A stretch of 64,000 nt of DNA from Bos javanicus. Its lineage: Eukaryota > Chordata > Mammalia > Artiodactyla > Bovidae. The first letter of the stretch is position 1, and every line of letters starts with the position of its first letter. A program made the position numbers and the translations under genes. The notes under the pieces are model-generated. The model was not told where the DNA came from. It ran no database searches and saw only the letters and a list, made by a program, of their open reading frames with translations. Positions 35,959 to 48,103 of this stretch are shown here, piece after piece. Where the stretch lies: positions 1-64,000 of the forward strand of contig NW_026894312.1 of NCBI RefSeq assembly GCF_032452875.1. The letters run 5' to 3'.

Positions 35959-38864
35959 GCTGATCCCGCACCTCAGCAGGCACTGATCACGTGCCTGTCA
36001 TGCAGTGATCAGGTGACTGAGAGGCGCTGATCATGTGACTGCTCATGTGCTGATCAGGTAGCTCTCCTGCACGGATCATGTGCCTCAGCAGGCAAGAATC
36101 AAGCAGCTGAGCAGGCATGAATCCTGCGGCCCAGCTGGCGATTATCAGGCAGCTGAGCAGGCATGAATCCTGCGGCCCAGCTGGCGATTATCAGGCAGCT
36201 GAGCAGGCATGAATCCTGCGGCCCAGCTGGCGATTATCAGGCAGCTGAGCAGGCATGAATCCTGCGGCCCAGCTGGCGATTATCAGGCAGCTGAGCAGGC
36301 ATGAATCCTGCGGCCCAGCTGGCGATTATCAGGCAGCTGAGCAGGCATGAATCCTGCGGCCCAGCTGGCGATTATCAGGCAGCTGAGCAGGCGCTGATCC
36401 CGCACCTCAGCAGGCACTGATCACGTGCCTGTCATGCAGTGATCAGGTGACTGAGAGGCGCTGATCATGTGACTGCTCATGTGCTGATCAGGTAGCTCTC
36501 CTGCACGGATCATGTGCCTCAGCAGGCAAGAATCAAGCAGCTGAGCAGGCATGAATCCTGCGGCCCAGCTGGCGATTATCAGGCAGCTGAGCAGGCATGA
36601 ATCCTGCGGCCCAGCTGGCGATTATCAGGCAGCTGAGCAGGCATGAATCCTGCGGCCCAGCTGGCGATTATCAGGCAGCTGAGCAGGCATGAATCCTGCG
36701 GCCCAGCTGGCGGTTATCAGGCAGCTGAGCAGGCATGAATCCTGCGGCCCAGCTGGCGGTTATCAGGCAGCTGAGCAGGCATGAATCCTGCGGCCCAGCT
36801 GGCGATTATCAGGCAGCTGAGCAGGCATGAATCCTGCGGCCCAGCTGGCGATTATCAGGCAGCTGAGCAGGCGCTGATCCCGCACCTCAGCAGGCACTGA
36901 TCACGTGCCTGTCATGCAGTGATCAGGTGACTGAGAGGCGCTGATCATGTGACTGCTCATGTGCTGATCAGGTAGCTCTCCTGCACGGATCATGTGCCTC
37001 AGCAGGCAAGAATCAAGCAGCTGAGCAGGCATGAATCCTGCGGCCCAGCTGGCGATTATCAGGCAGCTGAGCAGGCATGAATCCTGCGGCCCAGCTGGCG
37101 ATTATCAGGCAGCTGAGCAGGCATGAATCCTGCGGCCCAGCTGGCGATTATCAGGCAGCTGAGCAGGCATGAATCCTGCGGCCCAGCTGGCGGTTATCAG
37201 GCAGCTGAGCAGGCATGAATCCTGCGGCCCAGCTGGCGATTATCAGGCAGCTGAGCAGGCATGAATCCTGCGGCCCAGCTGGCGATTATCAGGCAGCTGA
37301 GCAGGCATGAATCCTGCGGCCCAGCTGGCGATTATCAGGCAGCTGAGCAGGCATGAATCCTGCGGCCCAGCTGGCGATTATCAGGCAGCTGAGCAGGCAT
37401 GAATCCTGCGGCCCAGCTGGCGATTATCAGGCAGCTGAGCAGGCATGAATCCTGCGGCCCAGCTGGCGATTATCAGGCAGCTGAGCAGGCGCTGATCCCG
37501 CACCTCAGCAGGCACTGATCACGTGCCTGTCATGCAGTGATCAGGTGACTGAGAGGCGCTGATCATGTGACTGCTCATGTGCTGATCAGGTAGCTCTCCT
37601 GCACGGATCATGTGCCTCAGCAGGCAAGAATCAAGCAGCTGAGCAGGCATGAATCCTGCGGCCCAGCTGGCGATTATCAGGCAGCTGAGCAGGCATGAAT
37701 CCTGCGGCCCAGCTGGCGATTATCAGGCAGCTGAGCAGGCATGAATCCTGCGGCCCAGCTGGCGATTATCAGGCAGCTGAGCAGGCATGAATCCTGCGGC
37801 CCAGCTGGCGATTATCAGGCAGCTGAGCAGGCATGAATCCTGCGGCCCAGCTGGCGATTATCAGGCAGCTGAGCAGGCATGAATCCTGCGGCCCAGCTGG
37901 CGATTATCAGGCAGCTGAGCAGGCATGAATCCTGCGGCCCAGCTGGCGATTATCAGGCAGCTGAGCAGGCATGAATCCTGCGGCCCAGCTGGCGATTATC
38001 AGGCAGCTGAGCAGGCATGAATCCTGCGGCCCAGCTGGCGATTATCAGGCAGCTGAGCAGGCATGAATCCTGCGGCCCAGCTGGCGATTATCAGGCAGCT
38101 GAGCAGGCATGAATCCTGCGGCCCAGCTGGCGATTATCAGGCAGCTGAGCAGGCATGAATCCTGCGGCCCAGCTGGCGATTATCAGGCAGCTGAGCAGGC
38201 ATGAATCCTGCGGCCCAGCTGGCGATTATCAGGCAGCTGAGCAGGCATGAATCCTGCGGCCCAGCTGGCGATTATCAGGCAGCTGAGCAGGCATGAATCC
38301 TGCGGCCCAGCTGGCGATTATCAGGCAGCTGAGCAGGCGCTGATCCCGCACCTCAGCAGGCACTGATCACGTGCCTGTCATGCAGTGATCAGGTGACTGA
38401 GAGGCGCTGATCATGTGACTGCTCATGTGCTGATCAGGTAGCTCTCCTGCACGGATCATGTGCCTCAGCAGGCAAGAATCAAGCAGCTGAGCAGGCATGA
38501 ATCCTGCGGCCCAGCTGGCGATTATCAGGCAGCTGAGCAGGCATGAATCCTGCGGCCCAGCTGGCGATTATCAGGCAGCTGAGCAGGCATGAATCCTGCG
38601 GCCCAGCTGGCGATTATCAGGCAGCTGAGCAGGCATGAATCCTGCGGCCCAGCTGGCGATTATCAGGCAGCTGAGCAGGCATGAATCCTGCGGCCCAGCT
38701 GGCGATTATCAGGCAGCTGAGCAGGCATGAATCCTGCGGCCCAGCTGGCGATTATCAGGCAGCTGAGCAGGCATGAATCCTGCGGCCCAGCTGGCGATTA
38801 TCAGGCAGCTGAGCAGGCATGAATCCTGCGGCCCAGCTGGCGATTATCAGGCAGCTGAGCAGGC
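35959..38864 (+). repeat. 2,906-bp higher-order repeat, copy A (n = 6-7-10-15-8)
   Basis: S starts are 35959, 36393, 36873, 37491 and 38339. Half-B G variants sit at 36,713 and 36,759 (monomers 4 and 5 of the 7-block) and 37,193 (monomer 4 of the 10-block). The first two recur exactly 2,906 bp downstream. The layout matches the diverged block at 3,644-6,547. Confidence 0.92.
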
Positions 38865-41770
38865 GCTGATCCCGCACCTCAGCAGGCACTGATCACGTGC
38901 CTGTCATGCAGTGATCAGGTGACTGAGAGGCGCTGATCATGTGACTGCTCATGTGCTGATCAGGTAGCTCTCCTGCACGGATCATGTGCCTCAGCAGGCA
39001 AGAATCAAGCAGCTGAGCAGGCATGAATCCTGCGGCCCAGCTGGCGATTATCAGGCAGCTGAGCAGGCATGAATCCTGCGGCCCAGCTGGCGATTATCAG
39101 GCAGCTGAGCAGGCATGAATCCTGCGGCCCAGCTGGCGATTATCAGGCAGCTGAGCAGGCATGAATCCTGCGGCCCAGCTGGCGATTATCAGGCAGCTGA
39201 GCAGGCATGAATCCTGCGGCCCAGCTGGCGATTATCAGGCAGCTGAGCAGGCATGAATCCTGCGGCCCAGCTGGCGATTATCAGGCAGCTGAGCAGGCGC
39301 TGATCCCGCACCTCAGCAGGCACTGATCACGTGCCTGTCATGCAGTGATCAGGTGACTGAGAGGCGCTGATCATGTGACTGCTCATGTGCTGATCAGGTA
39401 GCTCTCCTGCACGGATCATGTGCCTCAGCAGGCAAGAATCAAGCAGCTGAGCAGGCATGAATCCTGCGGCCCAGCTGGCGATTATCAGGCAGCTGAGCAG
39501 GCATGAATCCTGCGGCCCAGCTGGCGATTATCAGGCAGCTGAGCAGGCATGAATCCTGCGGCCCAGCTGGCGATTATCAGGCAGCTGAGCAGGCATGAAT
39601 CCTGCGGCCCAGCTGGCGGTTATCAGGCAGCTGAGCAGGCATGAATCCTGCGGCCCAGCTGGCGGTTATCAGGCAGCTGAGCAGGCATGAATCCTGCGGC
39701 CCAGCTGGCGATTATCAGGCAGCTGAGCAGGCATGAATCCTGCGGCCCAGCTGGCGATTATCAGGCAGCTGAGCAGGCGCTGATCCCGCACCTCAGCAGG
39801 CACTGATCACGTGCCTGTCATGCAGTGATCAGGTGACTGAGAGGCGCTGATCATGTGACTGCTCATGTGCTGATCAGGTAGCTCTCCTGCACGGATCATG
39901 TGCCTCAGCAGGCAAGAATCAAGCAGCTGAGCAGGCATGAATCCTGCGGCCCAGCTGGCGATTATCAGGCAGCTGAGCAGGCATGAATCCTGCGGCCCAG
40001 CTGGCGATTATCAGGCAGCTGAGCAGGCATGAATCCTGCGGCCCAGCTGGCGATTATCAGGCAGCTGAGCAGGCATGAATCCTGCGGCCCAGCTGGCGAT
40101 TATCAGGCAGCTGAGCAGGCATGAATCCTGCGGCCCAGCTGGCGATTATCAGGCAGCTGAGCAGGCATGAATCCTGCGGCCCAGCTGGCGATTATCAGGC
40201 AGCTGAGCAGGCATGAATCCTGCGGCCCAGCTGGCGATTATCAGGCAGCTGAGCAGGCATGAATCCTGCGGCCCAGCTGGCGATTATCAGGCAGCTGAGC
40301 AGGCATGAATCCTGCGGCCCAGCTGGCGATTATCAGGCAGCTGAGCAGGCATGAATCCTGCGGCCCAGCTGGCGATTATCAGGCAGCTGAGCAGGCGCTG
40401 ATCCCGCACCTCAGCAGGCACTGATCACGTGCCTGTCATGCAGTGATCAGGTGACTGAGAGGCGCTGATCATGTGACTGCTCATGTGCTGATCAGGTAGC
40501 TCTCCTGCACGGATCATGTGCCTCAGCAGGCAAGAATCAAGCAGCTGAGCAGGCATGAATCCTGCGGCCCAGCTGGCGATTATCAGGCAGCTGAGCAGGC
40601 ATGAATCCTGCGGCCCAGCTGGCGATTATCAGGCAGCTGAGCAGGCATGAATCCTGCGGCCCAGCTGGCGATTATCAGGCAGCTGAGCAGGCATGAATCC
40701 TGCGGCCCAGCTGGCGATTATCAGGCAGCTGAGCAGGCATGAATCCTGCGGCCCAGCTGGCGATTATCAGGCAGCTGAGCAGGCATGAATCCTGCGGCCC
40801 AGCTGGCGATTATCAGGCAGCTGAGCAGGCATGAATCCTGCGGCCCAGCTGGCGATTATCAGGCAGCTGAGCAGGCATGAATCCTGCGGCCCAGCTGGCG
40901 ATTATCAGGCAGCTGAGCAGGCATGAATCCTGCGGCCCAGCTGGCGATTATCAGGCAGCTGAGCAGGCATGAATCCTGCGGCCCAGCTGGCGATTATCAG
41001 GCAGCTGAGCAGGCATGAATCCTGCGGCCCAGCTGGCGATTATCAGGCAGCTGAGCAGGCATGAATCCTGCGGCCCAGCTGGCGATTATCAGGCAGCTGA
41101 GCAGGCATGAATCCTGCGGCCCAGCTGGCGATTATCAGGCAGCTGAGCAGGCATGAATCCTGCGGCCCAGCTGGCGATTATCAGGCAGCTGAGCAGGCAT
41201 GAATCCTGCGGCCCAGCTGGCGATTATCAGGCAGCTGAGCAGGCGCTGATCCCGCACCTCAGCAGGCACTGATCACGTGCCTGTCATGCAGTGATCAGGT
41301 GACTGAGAGGCGCTGATCATGTGACTGCTCATGTGCTGATCAGGTAGCTCTCCTGCACGGATCATGTGCCTCAGCAGGCAAGAATCAAGCAGCTGAGCAG
41401 GCATGAATCCTGCGGCCCAGCTGGCGATTATCAGGCAGCTGAGCAGGCATGAATCCTGCGGCCCAGCTGGCGATTATCAGGCAGCTGAGCAGGCATGAAT
41501 CCTGCGGCCCAGCTGGCGATTATCAGGCAGCTGAGCAGGCATGAATCCTGCGGCCCAGCTGGCGGTTATCAGGCAGCTGAGCAGGCATGAATCCTGCGGC
41601 CCAGCTGGCGATTATCAGGCAGCTGAGCAGGCATGAATCCTGCGGCCCAGCTGGCGGTTATCAGGCAGCTGAGCAGGCATGAATCCTGCGGCCCAGCTGG
41701 CGATTATCAGGCAGCTGAGCAGGCATGAATCCTGCGGCCCAGCTGGCGATTATCAGGCAGCTGAGCAGGC
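38865..41770 (+). repeat. 2,906-bp higher-order repeat, copy B (n = 6-7-10-15-8)
   Basis: S starts are 38865, 39299, 39779, 40397 and 41245, all exactly 2,906 bp after copy A. Half-B G occurs at 39,619 and 39,665 (shared with copy A) and at 41,565 and 41,657 in the 8-block (private relative to copy A). The 10-block G of copy A is absent here. Confidence 0.92.
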
Positions 41771-44194
41771 GCTGATCCCGCACCTCAGCAGGCACTGATC
41801 ACGTGCCTGTCATGCAGTGATCAGGTGACTGAGAGGCATGATCATGTGACTGCTCATGTGCTGATCAGGTAGCTCTCCTGCACGGATCATGTGCCTCAGC
41901 AGGCAAGAATCAGCAGCTGAGCAGGCATGAATCCTGCGGCCCAGCTGGCGATTATCAGGCAGCTGAGCAGGCATGAATCCTGCGGCCCAGCTGGCGATTA
42001 TCAGGCAGCTGAGCAGGCATGAATCCTGCGGCCCAGCTGGCGATTATCAGGCAGCTGAGCAGGCATGAATCCTGCGGCCCAGCTGGCGATTATCAGGCAG
42101 CTGAGCAGGCATGAATCCTGCGGCCCAGCTGGCGATTATCAGGCAGCTGAGCAGGCATGAATCCTGCGGCCCAGCTGGCGATTATCAGGCAGCTGAGCAG
42201 GCGCTGATCCCGCACCTCAGCAGGCACTGATCACGTGCCTGTCATGCAGTGATCAGGTGACTGAGAGGCGCTGATCATGTGACTGCTCATGTGCTGATCA
42301 GGTAGCTCTCCTGCACGGATCATGTGCCTCAGCAGGCAAGAATCAAGCAGCTGAGCAGGCATGAATCCTGCGGCCCAGCTGGCGATTATCAGGCAGCTGA
42401 GCAGGCATGAATCCTGCGGCCCAGCTGGCGATTATCAGGCAGCTGAGCAGGCATGAATCCTGCGGCCCAGCTGGCGATTATCAGGCAGCTGAGCAGGCAT
42501 GAATCCTGCGGCCCAGCTGGCGGTTATCAGGCAGCTGAGCAGGCATGAATCCTGCGGCCCAGCTGGCGATTATCAGGCAGCTGAGCAGGCATGAATCCTG
42601 CGGCCCAGCTGGCGATTATCAGGCAGCTGAGCAGGCATGAATCCTGCGGCCCAGCTGGCGATTATCAGGCAGCTGAGCAGGCGCTGATCCCGCACCTCAG
42701 CAGGCACTGATCACGTGCCTGTCATGCAGTGATCAGGTGACTGAGAGGCGCTGATCATGTGACTGCTCATGTGCTGATCAGGTAGCTCTCCTGCACGGAT
42801 CATGTGCCTCAGCAGGCAAGAATCAAGCAGCTGAGCAGGCATGAATCCTGCGGCCCAGCTGGCGATTATCAGGCAGCTGAGCAGGCATGAATCCTGCGGC
42901 CCAGCTGGCGATTATCAGGCAGCTGAGCAGGCATGAATCCTGCGGCCCAGCTGGCGATTATCAGGCAGCTGAGCAGGCATGAATCCTGCGGCCCAGCTGG
43001 CGGTTATCAGGCAGCTGAGCAGGCATGAATCCTGCGGCCCAGCTGGCGATTATCAGGCAGCTGAGCAGGCATGAATCCTGCGGCCCAGCTGGCGATTATC
43101 AGGCAGCTGAGCAGGCATGAATCCTGCGGCCCAGCTGGCGGTTATCAGGCAGCTGAGCAGGCATGAATCCTGCGGCCCAGCTGGCGGTTATCAGGCAGCT
43201 GAGCAGGCATGAATCCTGCGGCCCAGCTGGCGATTATCAGGCAGCTGAGCAGGCATGAATCCTGCGGCCCAGCTGGCGATTATCAGGCAGCTGAGCAGGC
43301 GCTGATCCCGCACCTCAGCAGGCACTGATCACGTGCCTGTCATGCAGTGATCAGGTGACTGAGAGGCGCTGATCATGTGACTGCTCATGTGCTGATCAGG
43401 TAGCTCTCCTGCACGGATCATGTGCCTCAGCAGGCAAGAATCAAGCAGCTGAGCAGGCATGAATCCTGCGGCCCAGCTGGCGATTATCAGGCAGCTGAGC
43501 AGGCATGAATCCTGCGGCCCAGCTGGCGATTATCAGGCAGCTGAGCAGGCATGAATCCTGCGGCCCAGCTGGCGATTATCAGGCAGCTGAGCAGGCATGA
43601 ATCCTGCGGCCCAGCTGGCGATTATCAGGCAGCTGAGCAGGCATGAATCCTGCGGCCCAGCTGGCGATTATCAGGCAGCTGAGCAGGCATGAATCCTGCG
43701 GCCCAGCTGGCGATTATCAGGCAGCTGAGCAGGCATGAATCCTGCGGCCCAGCTGGCGATTATCAGGCAGCTGAGCAGGCATGAATCCTGCGGCCCAGCT
43801 GGCGATTATCAGGCAGCTGAGCAGGCATGAATCCTGCGGCCCAGCTGGCGATTATCAGGCAGCTGAGCAGGCATGAATCCTGCGGCCCAGCTGGCGGTTA
43901 TCAGGCAGCTGAGCAGGCATGAATCCTGCGGCCCAGCTGGCGGTTATCAGGCAGCTGAGCAGGCATGAATCCTGCGGCCCAGCTGGCGGTTATCAGGCAG
44001 CTGAGCAGGCATGAATCCTGCGGCCCAGCTGGCGGTTATCAGGCAGCTGAGCAGGCATGAATCCTGCGGCCCAGCTGGCGGTTATCAGGCAGCTGAGCAG
44101 GCATGAATCCTGCGGCCCAGCTGGCGATTATCAGGCAGCTGAGCAGGCATGAATCCTGCGGCCCAGCTGGCGATTATCAGGCAGCTGAGCAGGC
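41771..44194 (+). repeat. Block n = 6-7-10-16 (S62-S65)
   Basis: S starts are 41771, 42203, 42683 and 43301. S62 has two 1-bp losses: GAGGCATGATC at the s3/s4 border and AATCAGCAG in s7. The 10-block has G in monomers 4, 7 and 8 (43,003, 43,141, 43,187), a subset of the G set in the flank 10-block after S10. The 16-block has five consecutive G monomers (43,897 to 44,081). Confidence 0.92.
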
Positions 44195-45585
44195 GCTGAT
44201 CCCGCACCTCAGCAGGCACTGATCACGTGCCTGTCATGCAGTGATCAGGTGACTGAGAGGCGCTGATCATGTGACTGCTCATGTGCTGATCAGGTAGCTC
44301 TCCTGCACGGATCATGTGCCTCAGCAGGCAAGAATCAGCAGCTGAGCAGGCATGAATCCTGCGGCCCAGCTGGCGATTATCAGGCAGCTGAGCAGGCATG
44401 AATCCTGCGGCCCAGCTGGCGATTATCAGGCAGCTGAGCAGGCATGAATCCTGCGGCCCAGCTGGCGATTATCAGGCAGCTGAGCAGGCATGAATCCTGC
44501 GGCCCAGCTGGCGATTATCAGGCAGCTGAGCAGGCATGAATCCTGCGGCCCAGCTGGCGATTATCAGGCAGCTGAGCAGGCATGAATCCTGCGGCCCAGC
44601 TGGCGATTATCAGGCAGCTGAGCAGGCGCTGATCCCGCACCTCAGCAGGCACTGATCACGTGCCTGTCATGCAGTGATCAGGTGACTGAGAGGCGCTGAT
44701 CATGTGACTGCTCATGTGCTGATCAGGTAGCTCTCCTGCACGGATCATGTGCCTCAGCAGGCAAGAATCAGCAGCTGAGCAGGCATGAATCCTGCGGCCC
44801 AGCTGGCGATTATCAGGCAGCTGAGCAGGCATGAATCCTGCGGCCCAGCTGGCGATTATCAGGCAGCTGAGCAGGCATGAATCCTGCGGCCCAGCTGGCG
44901 ATTATCAGGCAGCTGAGCAGGCATGAATCCTGCGGCCCAGCTGGCGATTATCAGGCAGCTGAGCAGGCATGAATCCTGCGGCCCAGCTGGCGGTTATCAG
45001 GCAGCTGAGCAGGCATGAATCCTGCGGCCCAGCTGGCGATTATCAGGCAGCTGAGCAGGCATGAATCCTGCGGCCCAGCTGGCGATTATCAGGCAGCTGA
45101 GCAGGCGCTGATCCCGCACCTCAGCAGGCACTGATCACGTGCCTGTCATGCAGTGATCAGGTGACTGAGAGGCGCTGATCATGTGACTGCTCATGTGCTG
45201 ATCAGGTAGCTCTCCTGCACGGATCATGTGCCTCAGCAGGCAAGAATCAGCAGCTGAGCAGGCATGAATCCTGCGGCCCAGCTGGCGATTATCAGGCAGC
45301 TGAGCAGGCATGAATCCTGCGGCCCAGCTGGCGATTATCAGGCAGCTGAGCAGGCATGAATCCTGCGGCCCAGCTGGCGATTATCAGGCAGCTGAGCAGG
45401 CATGAATCCTGCGGCCCAGCTGGCGATTATCAGGCAGCTGAGCAGGCATGAATCCTGCGGCCCAGCTGGCGATTATCAGGCAGCTGAGCAGGCATGAATC
45501 CTGCGGCCCAGCTGGCGATTATCAGGCAGCTGAGCAGGCATGAATCCTGCGGCCCAGCTGGCGATTATCAGGCAGCTGAGCAGGC
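44195..45585 (+). repeat. Block n = 6-7-7 with three shortened S elements (S66-S68)
   Basis: S starts are 44195, 44628 and 45107. All three S elements have AATCAGCAG instead of AATCAAGCAG in s7, a shared 1-bp deletion, so S-to-S distances are 433, 479 and 479. Three adjacent copies with the same deletion indicate local spread. Half-B G occurs at 44,993, in monomer 5 of the first 7-block. Confidence 0.92.
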
Positions 45586-48103
45586 GCTGATCCCGCACCT
45601 CAGCAGGCACTGATCACGTGCCTGTCATGCAGTGATCAGGTGACTGAGAGGCGCTGATCATGTGACTGCTCATGTGCTGATCAGGTAGCTCTCCTGCACG
45701 GATCATGTGCCTCAGCAGGCAAGAATCAAGCAGCTGAGCAGGCATGAATCCTGCGGCCCAGCTGGCGATTATCAGGCAGCTGAGCAGGCATGAATCCTGC
45801 GGCCCAGCTGGCGATTATCAGGCAGCTGAGCAGGCATGAATCCTGCGGCCCAGCTGGCGATTATCAGGCAGCTGAGCAGGCATGAATCCTGCGGCCCAGC
45901 TGGCGATTATCAGGCAGCTGAGCAGGCATGAATCCTGCGGCCCAGCTGGCGATTATCAGGCAGCTGAGCAGGCGCTGATCCCGCACCTCAGCAGGCACTG
46001 ATCACGTGCCTGTCATGCAGTGATCAGGTGACTGAGAGGCGCTGATCATGTGACTGCTCATGTGCTGATCAGGTAGCTCTCCTGCACGGATCATGTGCCT
46101 CAGCAGGCAAGAATCAAGCAGCTGAGCAGGCATGAATCCTGCGGCCCAGCTGGCGATTATCAGGCAGCTGAGCAGGCATGAATCCTGCGGCCCAGCTGGC
46201 GATTATCAGGCAGCTGAGCAGGCATGAATCCTGCGGCCCAGCTGGCGATTATCAGGCAGCTGAGCAGGCATGAATCCTGCGGCCCAGCTGGCGATTATCA
46301 GGCAGCTGAGCAGGCATGAATCCTGCGGCCCAGCTGGCGGTTATCAGGCAGCTGAGCAGGCATGAATCCTGCGGCCCAGCTGGCGATTATCAGGCAGCTG
46401 AGCAGGCATGAATCCTGCGGCCCAGCTGGCGATTATCAGGCAGCTGAGCAGGCGCTGATCCCGCACCTCAGCAGGCACTGATCACGTGCCTGTCATGCAG
46501 TGATCAGGTGACTGAGAGGCGCTGATCATGTGACTGCTCATGTGCTGATCAGGTAGCTCTCCTGCACGGATCATGTGCCTCAGCAGGCAAGAATCAAGCA
46601 GCTGAGCAGGCATGAATCCTGCGGCCCAGCTGGCGATTATCAGGCAGCTGAGCAGGCATGAATCCTGCGGCCCAGCTGGCGATTATCAGGCAGCTGAGCA
46701 GGCATGAATCCTGCGGCCCAGCTGGCGATTATCAGGCAGCTGAGCAGGCATGAATCCTGCGGCCCAGCTGGCGATTATCAGGCAGCTGAGCAGGCATGAA
46801 TCCTGCGGCCCAGCTGGCGATTATCAGGCAGCTGAGCAGGCATGAATCCTGCGGCCCAGCTGGCGATTATCAGGCAGCTGAGCAGGCATGAATCCTGCGG
46901 CCCAGCTGGCGATTATCAGGCAGCTGAGCAGGCATGAATCCTGCGGCCCAGCTGGCGATTATCAGGCAGCTGAGCAGGCATGAATCCTGCGGCCCAGCTG
47001 GCGATTATCAGGCAGCTGAGCAGGCATGAATCCTGCGGCCCAGCTGGCGATTATCAGGCAGCTGAGCAGGCATGAATCCTGCGGCCCAGCTGGCGATTAT
47101 CAGGCAGCTGAGCAGGCATGAATCCTGCGGCCCAGCTGGCGATTATCAGGCAGCTGAGCAGGCATGAATCCTGCGGCCCAGCTGGCGATTATCAGGCAGC
47201 TGAGCAGGCATGAATCCTGCGGCCCAGCTGGCGATTATCAGGCAGCTGAGCAGGCATGAATCCTGCGGCCCAGCTGGCGATTATCAGGCAGCTGAGCAGG
47301 CATGAATCCTGCGGCCCAGCTGGCGATTATCAGGCAGCTGAGCAGGCATGAATCCTGCGGCCCAGCTGGCGATTATCAGGCAGCTGAGCAGGCATGAATC
47401 CTGCGGCCCAGCTGGCGATTATCAGGCAGCTGAGCAGGCATGAATCCTGCGGCCCAGCTGGCGATTATCAGGCAGCTGAGCAGGCGCTGATCCCGCACCT
47501 CAGCAGGCACTGATCACGTGCCTGTCATGCAGTGATCAGGTGACTGAGAGGCGCTGATCATGTGACTGCTCATGTGCTGATCAGGTAGCTCTCCTGCACG
47601 GATCATGTGCCTCAGCAGGCAAGAATCAAGCAGCTGAGCAGGCATGAATCCTGCGGCCCAGCTGGCGATTATCAGGCAGCTGAGCAGGCATGAATCCTGC
47701 GGCCCAGCTGGCGATTATCAGGCAGCTGAGCAGGCATGAATCCTGCGGCCCAGCTGGCGATTATCAGGCAGCTGAGCAGGCATGAATCCTGCGGCCCAGC
47801 TGGCGATTATCAGGCAGCTGAGCAGGCATGAATCCTGCGGCCCAGCTGGCGATTATCAGGCAGCTGAGCAGGCATGAATCCTGCGGCCCAGCTGGCGATT
47901 ATCAGGCAGCTGAGCAGGCATGAATCCTGCGGCCCAGCTGGCGATTATCAGGCAGCTGAGCAGGCATGAATCCTGCGGCCCAGCTGGCGATTATCAGGCA
48001 GCTGAGCAGGCATGAATCCTGCGGCCCAGCTGGCGATTATCAGGCAGCTGAGCAGGCATGAATCCTGCGGCCCAGCTGGCGATTATCAGGCAGCTGAGCA
48101 GGC
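45586..48103 (+). repeat. 2,518-bp higher-order repeat, copy 1 (n = 5-7-19-10)
   Basis: S starts are 45586, 45974, 46454 and 47486. One G variant lies at 46,340 (monomer 5 of the 7-block). The same n order recurs at 52,954 and 59,322. Confidence 0.9.
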
